Made by a program: the position numbers and the translations under genes. Positions 19,237 to 27,016 of a stretch of DNA of 64,000 nucleotides are shown here, piece after piece (the first letter of the stretch is position 1; every line of letters starts with the position of its first letter). Source of the stretch: Kiritimatiellia bacterium (GTDB lineage: Bacteria; Verrucomicrobiota; Kiritimatiellia; CAIQIC01; Lenti-01); the NCBI GenBank assembly GCA_017527155.1, contig JAFXQI010000010.1, forward strand, positions 62,001-126,000, given 5' to 3'. The notes beneath the pieces were generated by a model that was not told the origin of the DNA, did no database searches, and worked only from the letters and a program-made list of their open reading frames with translations.

Positions 19237-21441
19237 ATGAACAAGAAACTCTTCCCCACCCGCCTCTTTCTGGCCCCCATCCTCCTCTTCGCCCTCGTAT
19301 TCGCCCTCTTCGCGCCCTCCATCCGCTATCCCCTCGTCGACCTCGACGACTACGCCTACATCACCCAGAACCGCATCGTCATCCAGGGCCTCACCCCCGG
19401 CAACGTCCGCGCCGCCTTCTCCCGCTCCAACATCACCGCCACCATGTACATGCCCCTCCTCTGGCTGTCCTACATGGCCGACGTCACCCTCTTCGGCGCC
19501 TCCGCCGACCATCCCGCCCCCTTCCACGCCGTCAACGTCGTCCTCCACGCCCTTTCCGCCGTCCTCCTCTACCTCCTCCTCCGCCGTTTACGCGCCACTC
19601 CCTTTGGGGCCTTCCTCCTCGCCCTCCTCTGGGCAGTCCACCCCCTCCGCGTCGAATCCGTCGCATGGGTCACCGAGCGCAAGGACACCCTGGCCGCCTT
19701 CTTCGGCCTCGCCGCCACCCTCGCCTGGTTCAACGATCATCCTGCCCGCGATGGGGACTCGGGGGCCCCTCCCCCGTCCATTTGCCCCCCCTCCATTCTG
19801 CATTCGGCATCCTTCATCTTCCTCGCCGCCGTTCTCTACGCCGCCGGCCTCCTGGTCAAACCCTCCCTCGTCCCCCTCCCCCTTGCGTGGCTGGTCTTCG
19901 ACATCTGGCCCCTCCACCGCATCCCCGCCTCGCCCCGCGACAAGGCATTCCTCCCGTCCGCCGTCCGCGCCGCCGCGGAAAAACTCCTTTTCCTGCCCTT
20001 CGCCGCCGCCGCCGCCTGGCTGGCCGTCGCCCAGCACCACACCGTCAGCGGGTCCCTGTCCGTCCCGTGGGCCAAGCGCATCGCCGCCGTCGCCCCCAAC
20101 TTCCTCTTCTACCTCCGCAAGACCGTTTTCCCCGCCGGACTCAGCCCCCTCGTCCCCGAGCAGTGGACCTTCCCCCGCGCCACCGTCCTACTCTCCCTGG
20201 CCGTCTGCGCCGCCATCGCCTTCTGCCTCTGGACCTGGCGCAAATCCCGCCCCTCCCTCATCCCCGGCGCCGCCTGGGTGGTCCTCTTCTTCCTGCCCGC
20301 GTCCGGCCTCCAGCCCCTTCCCATGAACACCGTCGCCGACCGCTTCTTCTACCTCCCCGCCATCGGCCTTTCCATCGCCCTCGTATCCATCCTCGCCCCC
20401 TCCCGCCCTTCTCGCCATTTCAGATTGTGCATTGTGCATTCTGCATTCTGCATCCTCCTCGCCGTCCTGGCGGCGACGACCCACCGCCTCCTCCCCATCT
20501 GGTCCTCCACCCATGCCCTCTACACCCGCGTCAACCGCGTCTTCCCCCACCGCCCTCTGGCCACCTCCGTCCTCGCGCAGGAAACCATCAAATCCACCGG
20601 CGACTTCGCCGCTGCCGAAGCCCTCCTCCGCCCCGCCCTCGAACGCGCCCCCGAAGACTGGCCCCTCCGCCTCATCCACGCCGACTGCCTCCTCCACCTC
20701 GACTCCCCGGAATCCGCCATCGCCTACCTCGCCCGGACCCGCATGCCCGAGGACCGCTACACCACCGCCACCCTCCTCTTCCACCTCGCCAACTGCGAAT
20801 ACTTCGCCGGCGACTTCCCCTCCGCCCTCCGCCACGCCCAAGCCGCAACCGACCTCTATCCCGACGACTCCACCGCCCGCACCCCCGCCCTCTGCCTCGC
20901 CCTCGGTGCCGCCTTCGAAGCCGGCGACACCGGCACCGCCCTTGCCATCGCCCGCCGCACCCGCATCTTCGCCGGCGCCACCACCGTCTCCGTCGCCAAC
21001 CTCCTCCCGCTCGCCGTCTTCGAGTGGGCCTACGCCCACCGTCCCCAGGCCGCGGCCCTTTTCTTCCGCATCCTCGACGCCGCCCCCGGCGACACCGCCC
21101 TCTGGAACAACATCCTCTGGGGACTCGCCACCGCCGACTGGTCCCCCGTCCCGCCCGCCGAGGTCCTCGACCGCACCCTCCGCATGCAAGCCGCCTCCCC
21201 CGTCCCCGACCATCCCGGCATCCTCGACACCCTCGCCGTCGCCCAGGCCAACGCCGGGGACTACGAAGCCGCCCTCCGCTCCGTGCAGCGCGCCCTCGAC
21301 CAAGTCCCGGACACCGATCCCGCCTTCCGCCAGCGCCTCCTCTTCCGCCGCACCCTCTTCCAGGCCCGCACCCCCTACCGCGAAAACGCCTTCGGCCGCC
21401 TCTTCACCCTCACCTTCGGCTCCCCCGCCGACTCCCTCTGA
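19237..21441 (+). CDS. TMTC-like membrane O-glycosyltransferase with TPR domain (copy 3)
   Basis: A 734-residue paralogue of the two TMTC-like proteins upstream but separated from them by two ATPase genes. Motifs: VDLDDYAYITQN, FHAVNVVLHALSA, HPLRVESVAWVTERKD, and a helical TPR-like C-terminal half. A proline-rich repeat-derived insertion lies at about 19740-19815 and a GTGCATT-type repeat at 20424-20456, at the same two positions as in copy 2. The ends of all three proteins are similar (R-T-P-Y-x-E-N-A), so they arose by duplication. Confidence 0.85.
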   Translation: MNKKLFPTRLFLAPILLFALVFALFAPSIRYPLVDLDDYAYITQNRIVIQGLTPGNVRAAFSRSNITATMYMPLLWLSYMADVTLFGASADHPAPFHAVNVVLHALSAVLLYLLLRRLRATPFGAFLLALLWAVHPLRVESVAWVTERKDTLAAFFGLAATLAWFNDHPARDGDSGAPPPSICPPSILHSASFIFLAAVLYAAGLLVKPSLVPLPLAWLVFDIWPLHRIPASPRDKAFLPSAVRAAAEKLLFLPFAAAAAWLAVAQHHTVSGSLSVPWAKRIAAVAPNFLFYLRKTVFPAGLSPLVPEQWTFPRATVLLSLAVCAAIAFCLWTWRKSRPSLIPGAAWVVLFFLPASGLQPLPMNTVADRFFYLPAIGLSIALVSILAPSRPSRHFRLCIVHSAFCILLAVLAATTHRLLPIWSSTHALYTRVNRVFPHRPLATSVLAQETIKSTGDFAAAEALLRPALERAPEDWPLRLIHADCLLHLDSPESAIAYLARTRMPEDRYTTATLLFHLANCEYFAGDFPSALRHAQAATDLYPDDSTARTPALCLALGAAFEAGDTGTALAIARRTRIFAGATTVSVANLLPLAVFEWAYAHRPQAAALFFRILDAAPGDTALWNNILWGLATADWSPVPPAEVLDRTLRMQAASPVPDHPGILDTLAVAQANAGDYEAALRSVQRALDQVPDTDPAFRQRLLFRRTLFQARTPYRENAFGRLFTLTFGSPADSL
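20424..20456 (+). repeat. GTGCATT/CTGCATT heptamer tract inside TMTC copy 3
   Basis: Four to five imperfect heptamers encode LCIVHSAFCIL at the same place in the protein as the tracts in copies 1 and 2. Confidence 0.7.
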
Positions 21442-21486
21442 CCCCTTCTCCTCCCGATGCCCGGCCGTCGGCCGGCCCCCGCCCCC

Positions 21487-21660
21487 CTACGGGTCCTGCC
21501 CGTGGCCACTCCGCCGGCCACCCCCATCGGAGTCCTGCCGGGCGGCCCCCGTGCCGCCCTCCTCCGTCCGCTCCACCCGCATCGCCACCACCTCCCCCGT
21601 CGTCCCGAACACCGACGCCGCCCCCCGGTACGCCTCCGCCCAATGCCCGATTCCGCCCAT
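21487..21660 (-). CDS. Possible 57-residue protein downstream of the cyclophilin-like gene
   Basis: ATG 21660 lies 22 bp after the stop of the cyclophilin-like gene and follows GGGGGTGA. The peptide has coding-like character (MGGIGHWAEAYRGAASVF, then GEVVAMRVER). Its C-terminal part is encoded by the 29-bp hairpin repeat at 21532-21560, which reads GTGAARQD. It could be a real small gene or the remnant of a longer one ended by the repeat. No family is recognised. Confidence 0.35.
   Translation of the reverse strand: MGGIGHWAEAYRGAASVFGTTGEVVAMRVERTEEGGTGAARQDSDGGGRRSGHGQDP
21532..21560 (+). repeat. 29-bp hairpin repeat (copy 1)
   Basis: It contains the near-dyad GGGCGGC-N6-GCCGCCC and is identical over 29 bp to 34001-34029. 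Both copies lie a short distance 3' of minus-strand genes, a REP-like position. Confidence 0.75.
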
Positions 21661-21681
21661 TGTTCACCCCCGGTTGCGTTT

Positions 21682-22971
21682 TCAATTCCCCCTCACGGGC
21701 ACACCCAGGACGGGCGGCACGCCCTCCCTCCGCCGCCCCGATCTCCTGACCGCTTTCTCCGCCGCCGCATCCCATCCCTCCGCCATCTCGAAGCGCCCCC
21801 AGTCCTCCGTCCACGCCGTGTACTGCTGCTTCGACATGAACCGCCCCTCCATCGCCCCCTCCTCCGCGAAACCGAAATAATAGTAATTCGCCGTCAGCCC
21901 CATTCCGAAGAACACGAACACGCTGTTCCCCGTCTCGCGCCACGAGCGGATTCCCGAAATCCGGCCGCTGTCCGTGACGGCCCCGCTTTCCACCACCGCC
22001 CACATCCCCGTGCCCCCGTCGAAATCCAGCCAATACTGCATCCGCTGCGCCGAATGCTCCACCCCGATCCGCCACTTCCCGCTGAAAGGTTTGCCCGTCA
22101 GCTTCGGATGCGTCACCTCCAGGAACGACGCAAATCCCCTTCCGTCGCCCATGCCCAGCCCATCCCACCCCACGGCGAGCCCCGTTGCCCCGTCCCCCTC
22201 GTTCCACATCCCCCACTGGAACGTCCACCCGCCCGCCGGGTCCGCCGTCGTCGAAATCCCCAACAGGCTCTTCCCGTCCAGCTCCCACTCCGGCCCCGCC
22301 CCGTCCAGGCGCGTCCGGATGCCCCGCACCGCCGCCAACGCCGCCCGCCCCTTCTCCAGCGCCGCCCGCTCTTCCGCCGTCGCCCCGCTTGCGTCCACCG
22401 ACCACTCCACCTCCGTCGCCCCGCTCTGGACCGCCGCCGCCAACTCCCGCACTCCCGCCTCCTCCCCCGCCTTGACCTGCCCGAACACCGTCCACGGCGT
22501 CGTCCCGTTCGTCAGCGCCAGCGCGATTTCCCCGCCCCCGCTGTGCGGTCCTCCCTCTTCCGGCAGGATGAGCGACCCCACCGATACCGCATCCCGCGAA
22601 TGCTTCCCCTTCCCCATCGATGTGTACCCCGTCCCCCCCGCGTACTGCACCGCCCCGTTCGTCCCGGCCACCGCCCGCAAGCCCCCCCGCACCATGTCCC
22701 CCGAGTTCCAATCGAACACCATCCCCTTGTAGAACGCGTCCTCCGCCCCCCCCCGCACCGCCCGCGTCTCCGGGTCCAGCCACGCCTGGCTCCCGTCCAC
22801 CAGCCCCATGAAGTTCGCCACCGCCACCGGCGCCCCCACCGCATCCAGCACCACCCGGAACTCCGCAAACGCCCCCTCCGGGCTCCTCGCCGTCGCGACC
22901 ACCTCCCCCCGCACGCCCCCGGTCCACGCCAGCATCACTGCCACGGCACAAAACAAACCCGCCGTCTTCAT
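21682..22971 (-). CDS. Exported, degenerate cyclophilin-like (PPIase) protein
   Basis: A 429-residue protein with a signal peptide (MKTAGLFCAVAVMLAW, then Gly/Arg/Gly-Glu cleavage region). Residues about 25-190 follow the cyclophilin outline: APVAVANFMGLVDG, AFYKGMVF, DMVRGG, TPWTVFGQV. The catalytic Arg and the FxxQGG pattern of active cyclophilins are replaced (FDWNSGDMVRGG), so isomerase activity is doubtful. The roughly 240-residue C-terminal region is a separate beta-rich domain I do not recognise (YWLDFDGGTGMWA, YTAWTEDWGRFE). ATG 22971 is chosen because it begins the signal peptide. Confidence 0.75.
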   Translation of the reverse strand: MKTAGLFCAVAVMLAWTGGVRGEVVATARSPEGAFAEFRVVLDAVGAPVAVANFMGLVDGSQAWLDPETRAVRGGAEDAFYKGMVFDWNSGDMVRGGLRAVAGTNGAVQYAGGTGYTSMGKGKHSRDAVSVGSLILPEEGGPHSGGGEIALALTNGTTPWTVFGQVKAGEEAGVRELAAAVQSGATEVEWSVDASGATAEERAALEKGRAALAAVRGIRTRLDGAGPEWELDGKSLLGISTTADPAGGWTFQWGMWNEGDGATGLAVGWDGLGMGDGRGFASFLEVTHPKLTGKPFSGKWRIGVEHSAQRMQYWLDFDGGTGMWAVVESGAVTDSGRISGIRSWRETGNSVFVFFGMGLTANYYYFGFAEEGAMEGRFMSKQQYTAWTEDWGRFEMAEGWDAAAEKAVRRSGRRREGVPPVLGVPVRGN

Positions 22972-23077
22972 CCTGCACTCCAGTCTTCCGATTGTTCCGC
23001 GACGGCGCGGAAACGCGCCCATATCCGCCCCTCTCCGTTCCGCCGCCACATGATCGCCCATCGCCCTCCTCCCCATC

Positions 23078-24523
23078 CTATATCCCCAGCAAACGGCCGA
23101 ACGGCACCAGCGCGTCGAAATATCCGCAAGGCTCGATGGAGGGCGCCAGTTCGCCGGAATAGACGAGGGCCGTCCGCAGGGAAATCCCCGATGGCCGGGG
23201 CAACAGGCGGCACTTCTCCTTCATTTCGCCGATGACTTCCGGTCCGATCCGGGCCTTGCGCTTGATTTCCACGGCATAATAGGCTTCCGGCGTCTGCAGG
23301 AGCAGATCGATTTGGCACCCCTTGCGGCCGGTTTTCCGGGAACCATTGCGACGGAACGGCGCGGCGGAAGTGACCATCACGTTGCCGAGGTGCAGGGCTT
23401 CGAGAAGCACCCGGTAGTTGTTGACGACGAGGTTTTCGAACTGGAACCCCATGTCGCTTTCCCATCCGGGAAACTGCTCGAGGCCGGAAAAGGCGAAGGC
23501 GTCCGCGTCAATCGTCTCTTTCACCGGTTCGACGTACTTGAGGTAGAAGCGGGTGTAGTTGTCCTTCAGCCGGTAGCGGACCTCGCGGCGGGGGACACCG
23601 GTACGGGGGTTTTTCCCGGCGTCGCGGGCGGCCAGTCCGCCTTCGACCAGTTGGGAGAGGACGTCGGTGATATCCCCGCCCTTCTCCTGCCGGAGGGCCG
23701 CGGCGACCTCGGTGACGCTCTTGGGACCGCCGACGAGCGCCCGGAGGACGCGGGCCGCGAGCCGGGGCTGCTTGATGACGACATCGCCGAACATGTCATC
23801 GAAATCGGTCCGCAACGGCGCGTTGGGCAGGAAAACCATGCGGCGGAGGTTCTCCCTGGAGGAGACGGAAGGGTTGATTTCCTCGAGGTACCGGGGTATC
23901 CCGCCCGTGACGGACAGGATGTCGAGGATTTCCCGCTCCGCCAGCCGGTCCGCCTTGTCCCCCCAGAACTTGACGCATTCCGGGAGGGGGAGTTCGGGCA
24001 CGACGATGTCGGCGGACCGCCGCCCGTAGAACGCGCGGTTGTCGATGATGTTGTCGCGGATCCACGTGGATACGCTCCCGCACGCGACGAATACCAGCTT
24101 GTCGTGCTTCTTGAGGTAGTTGTCCCAGGCGATTTTCAAGGTCGCCGAAAAGGTCGGGTCGAAACCGCCCAGCCAGGACACTTCGTCCAGGAGGACCACG
24201 GTGCGCCTCCCCGCAGGGATTTCCTTCGAAAGGCGGATGAACGCATTGAGCCAGTTGGCCGGACACGTGTCCTCCGCATCGCTTTGCGCGGCAAGTTGCA
24301 CGGCGAACGTGCGGCGCTCGTCCTCGTCGGTCGTCCGCGGCCCCGGCTTCGCCCCCTCGATTTTGATGAAGCGCGCCCCGGATCGTTCCGCAAAACGCTC
24401 GATGAGGGTGCTTTTCCCGACGCGGCGCCGTCCCCGGCACGTCACGAACGAGGCAACGTTCTTGCCCCACAACGCTTCGAGGCTTCCGATAAGCCCCTCC
24501 CGGCCGTAGAATGGATGCTCCAT
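23078..24523 (-). CDS. ATPase_2/DUF234-type ATPase with nuclease-like C-terminus (second copy)
   Basis: A 481-residue protein. P-loop GRRRVGKS (31-38), Walker B VVLLDEVSWLGG, sensor VACGSVSTW. After a winged-helix segment the C-terminal domain has CQIDLLLQ and AVEIKRK, matching the D and ExK half-motifs of PD-(D/E)xK enzymes. It is a distant paralogue of the protein at 17499. A clear Shine-Dalgarno (AGGAAAAGGA) precedes ATG 24523. A promoter and an array of long inverted repeats lie upstream, so expression is probably tightly controlled. Confidence 0.88.
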   Translation of the reverse strand: MEHPFYGREGLIGSLEALWGKNVASFVTCRGRRRVGKSTLIERFAERSGARFIKIEGAKPGPRTTDEDERRTFAVQLAAQSDAEDTCPANWLNAFIRLSKEIPAGRRTVVLLDEVSWLGGFDPTFSATLKIAWDNYLKKHDKLVFVACGSVSTWIRDNIIDNRAFYGRRSADIVVPELPLPECVKFWGDKADRLAEREILDILSVTGGIPRYLEEINPSVSSRENLRRMVFLPNAPLRTDFDDMFGDVVIKQPRLAARVLRALVGGPKSVTEVAAALRQEKGGDITDVLSQLVEGGLAARDAGKNPRTGVPRREVRYRLKDNYTRFYLKYVEPVKETIDADAFAFSGLEQFPGWESDMGFQFENLVVNNYRVLLEALHLGNVMVTSAAPFRRNGSRKTGRKGCQIDLLLQTPEAYYAVEIKRKARIGPEVIGEMKEKCRLLPRPSGISLRTALVYSGELAPSIEPCGYFDALVPFGRLLGI

Positions 24524-24550
24524 GTCGGTTCCTTTTCCTGATGTTCCCGG

Positions 24551-24579
24551 ACTCTACCGGATCCGGCCATGGATTGCAA
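24551..24579 (-). promoter_or_regulatory. Promoter of the minus-strand ATPase gene
   Basis: TTGCAA (24579-24574), a 17-bp spacer and TAGAGT (24556-24551). The predicted leader is about 20 nt and contains a good Shine-Dalgarno. Confidence 0.55.
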
Positions 24580-24590
24580 GCAAATAAACC

Positions 24591-24676
24591 CACCTGTTTT
24601 TCATCTTCATCAATAGGTGAGGATTTTCATCTTTGCAACAATCCTCACCTGTTTTCATCAATCGCACGCAGGTGAG
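24591..24676. promoter_or_regulatory. Array of nested inverted repeats upstream of the ATPase promoter
   Basis: The perfect dyad AGGTGAGGATT (24615-24625) and AATCCTCACCT (24640-24650) has 11-bp arms and a 14-bp spacer. Further CACCTG half-sites lie at 24591 and CAGGTGAG at 24669-24676, with TTTTCATC(A) between them several times. The array begins about 12 bp upstream of the -35 box, a position that suits an activator or repressor. Confidence 0.5.
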
Positions 24677-24827
24677 CCCTTCCCCGTCCTTGCGATGCAG
24701 GATGGCCACCATGTTACCCCCTTCGTCCCTCTCCCTCCCCCGCCCTTGCCCCTTTTCTCCGCATCCATACCCGCCTCTTCCCATCCACTCCGCAGGTGCA
24801 CATCATCTCGTCTCTCCTCTCTGCGCC

Positions 24828-24924
24828 CGCAGGGCGCCCCCACACCGCATCTTGTCACTTTTCACTCTTCCCTTTTCACTGCGCCCGCAGGGCGCCCCCA
24901 TTTTGCATTCTGCATTGTGCATTG
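24828..24924. repeat. Composite repeat: CGCCCGCAGGGCG hairpins, TTTTCAC-type and GTGCATT-type tracts
   Basis: Two copies of the hairpin GCGCCCGCAGGGCGCC flank a tract of CACTTTTCAC-like heptamers and are followed by GCATTCTGCATTGTGCATTG. All three parts occur elsewhere in the window, alone or together. No gene is seen in 24680-24924. Confidence 0.7.
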
Positions 24925-24956
24925 AAAAAGGCGGTCCCTTTCGGGACCGCCTTTTT
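24925..24956 (-). terminator. Intrinsic terminator of the PEP-CTERM gene
   Basis: A perfect hairpin, AAAAAGGCGGTCCC-TTTC-GGGACCGCCTTTTT, starts 26 bp after the stop codon on the minus strand. Its symmetry makes it usable from either side. Confidence 0.85.
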
Positions 24957-24981
24957 CCGGCTTTCGCCTTTGCGTGTCGGC

Positions 24982-25602
24982 TTACTTGCGCAGCTTGCGG
25001 CGCAGCGCCATCGCCAGCGCACCGAGGCCCAGCAGGCTCATCGTCGCCGGCTCGGGAACCGCCGCCGTCTGCGTGACATCGCCGTTCAGGGTCATGCCCG
25101 TGCGGATCACGAACGAACCAGCGGCATTGCTGAAGGTTTCGCTCGTACCACTGCGGACCGTACCGCCGGCCACGTTCGCGACCATCGCCACTTCGGCGGC
25201 GTCGCCGAGGCTGCCCAGGCTCACGTCGAAATTGCCGCCCTGGGTCGTGCGGACATGGCTCGCCGCCACGGTGTCGTTGACCAGGAAGTCAATCTGCGCA
25301 GGCCCCGTCGCGGAACCCGTGTAGCTGGCGGCCAGAGTGGCGTTCTCGATGGAGAAGCCGTTGTTGACCATCACGGTGAAGGCGATGCCGCTCGCGCCGT
25401 CGGTCAGCGTGTTCACGCCGAAAATGGACGCCGTCGAGGTCTGCTTCGCGTTGCCGTAGAGTTCCAAGTCGGTGGCATCGAAACCACCCGTGGACGAATT
25501 GACCGTCACCGCGCCGCCGGCCGTGTTCCACGTAGCCAACAGTTCAGCCTGAGCCGATGCGACGACCGCGAAGATCGCCAGCACTGCCAATGCTTTCTTC
25601 AT
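24982..25602 (-). CDS. Small PEP-CTERM sorting-signal protein
   Basis: A 206-residue secreted protein: signal peptide (MKKALAVLAIFAVVASAQA), a beta-rich Thr/Ser/Gly-rich body without cysteine, and the C-terminal tripartite signal VPEPAT, hydrophobic helix and RRKLRK. PEP-CTERM proteins are cut and processed by exosortase and are often linked to exopolysaccharide. No exosortase gene is in this window. The start at 25602 has a good Shine-Dalgarno (AAAAAGGAAAAAAC). It is monocistronic, with its own promoter and terminator. Confidence 0.88.
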   Translation of the reverse strand: MKKALAVLAIFAVVASAQAELLATWNTAGGAVTVNSSTGGFDATDLELYGNAKQTSTASIFGVNTLTDGASGIAFTVMVNNGFSIENATLAASYTGSATGPAQIDFLVNDTVAASHVRTTQGGNFDVSLGSLGDAAEVAMVANVAGGTVRSGTSETFSNAAGSFVIRTGMTLNGDVTQTAAVPEPATMSLLGLGALAMALRRKLRK

Positions 25603-25634
25603 TTTGTTTTTTCCTTTTTGCCGCTGTTTGGTTC

Positions 25635-25732
25635 GTGTTGCAACACTGCTTCCCGTTCCGGCGCGCGCCAGCAGCACACGCCCGCCTTCACGAGGCGATT
25701 GTCACCCTACGCTTCTTCTTCCCCTCATGCAA
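25635..25732 (-). promoter_or_regulatory. Promoter and palindromic leader of the PEP-CTERM gene
   Basis: TTGCAT (25732-25727), a 17-bp spacer and TAGGGT (25709-25704). The roughly 100-nt leader contains the perfect 12-bp palindrome GTGTTGCAACAC (25635-25646). Confidence 0.5.
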
Positions 25733-25827
25733 GCCCTTTTTCCGCCTCTTGTCCGGACACGTTTCCTCCCACCCTTCTTTTTGTCCTTTTGTGCTCGTTT
25801 TCCCTGGGACCGTGCCACCGCGCGGGC

Positions 25828-26961
25828 TCACCGGGCCATCCCGGCGGCACGCCGGTACACGGCCCACGTTTCGCGCGCCGTCCCGCTCCACGTGTACCGC
25901 CCCGCCTGCGCCATGCCGGCGCGGCGCATCGCCGCCCGCCCTTCCGGATCCGCCAACACGGCGCGGATGGCGGCCGCCCACCCGGCGGCGTCGAAGCCGT
26001 CCACCCAGCGGGGGGCGTCGCCGAGGACTTCGGGGAGCGAGCTGTTGCGGGCGGAGACGACGGGGACGCCGCGCGCCATCGCTTCCAGCGGCGGGAAGCC
26101 GAAACCTTCGTAGCGGGTGGGATAGACGAACGCCGCCGCCCCCGCGTACACCGCCGCGAGCTGGTCGTCGCGGATGCCGCCCAGACGCCGGATGCGGTCC
26201 CTCCGCGGGGAGGATTCGATGGCGGCGAGGATGCTTTCGGTCTTCCAGCCGAGGGAGCCGACCAGCACGAGGTCGCCGTCGAAGTCGCGCAGTTCCTCGA
26301 AGACTCCCACCAGGAACGGGATGTTCTTCCGCGGCTCCAGCGTCCCCACCATCAGCAGATACGGCCGCTCCAGTCCCAGCTCCCGGCGCAGGGCCGCGGC
26401 TTCGGCCTCGGGCGGCGGCGGCGGAAAGGAGTCCAATCCGAGCCATACCGGGAAAATCCGCTCCTCCTCCACGCCGAGCAGCTCCCGGATTTCGCCCGCC
26501 GAGAAGCGGCTGTCGGTCAGGATGGCGTCGGCGGTGTCCGCCGTGCGCTGGATTTCGCCCATGAGCCACGCGAGGTTCTTCTTCTCCGTCGTCTCCGGCA
26601 TCCGCAGGAAGGACAGGTCGTGGATGGTCACGACCGACCGCTTCCCCTTCCCCAGCGGCGGCCGCACGAAGTTCGGGAAGTGGTACACGTCCGCCTCCCC
26701 CGCGAACCACCCGTACGGCGGCGCATGCAACCGCTTCCACGCCGCCTGCGCAATCCGCCCTGGCATCCACCGGCACGCCCGCACCTGCCCCCCCTTCGCC
26801 CAGTCCGCCGCCCGGTAGCGCCGGTGGAAATCGAAGCAGAACCCCTCCACGCTCTCCCCCTCCCCCGCCTCCGCCCCCAGATGCCGGAACAGCTCCCGCA
26901 CGTACCGCCCGATCCCCCCCGTCTGCCCCAACCCCGCCTGCAAATCCACGCAAACCTTCAT
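25828..26961 (-). CDS. GT4-family glycosyltransferase
   Basis: A 377-residue GT-B-fold enzyme with the N-terminal acceptor domain (GLGQTGGIGRYVREL) and the C-terminal nucleotide-sugar domain. Signature motifs are LLMVGTLEPRKN, the EX7E segment in YEGFGFPPLEAMARG and FVYPTRYEG. It probably transfers a sugar during polysaccharide or lipid-linked glycan assembly; donor and acceptor are unknown. It follows ssnA by 55 bp on the same strand and could be read from the same promoter. Confidence 0.9.
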   Translation of the reverse strand: MKVCVDLQAGLGQTGGIGRYVRELFRHLGAEAGEGESVEGFCFDFHRRYRAADWAKGGQVRACRWMPGRIAQAAWKRLHAPPYGWFAGEADVYHFPNFVRPPLGKGKRSVVTIHDLSFLRMPETTEKKNLAWLMGEIQRTADTADAILTDSRFSAGEIRELLGVEEERIFPVWLGLDSFPPPPPEAEAAALRRELGLERPYLLMVGTLEPRKNIPFLVGVFEELRDFDGDLVLVGSLGWKTESILAAIESSPRRDRIRRLGGIRDDQLAAVYAGAAAFVYPTRYEGFGFPPLEAMARGVPVVSARNSSLPEVLGDAPRWVDGFDAAGWAAAIRAVLADPEGRAAMRRAGMAQAGRYTWSGTARETWAVYRRAAGMAR

Positions 26962-27016
26962 CGCGGAAGCAAGCCGGAATCCCGGCTTTCCGGAATCCCG
27001 GCAACTCGTCTTCCCG

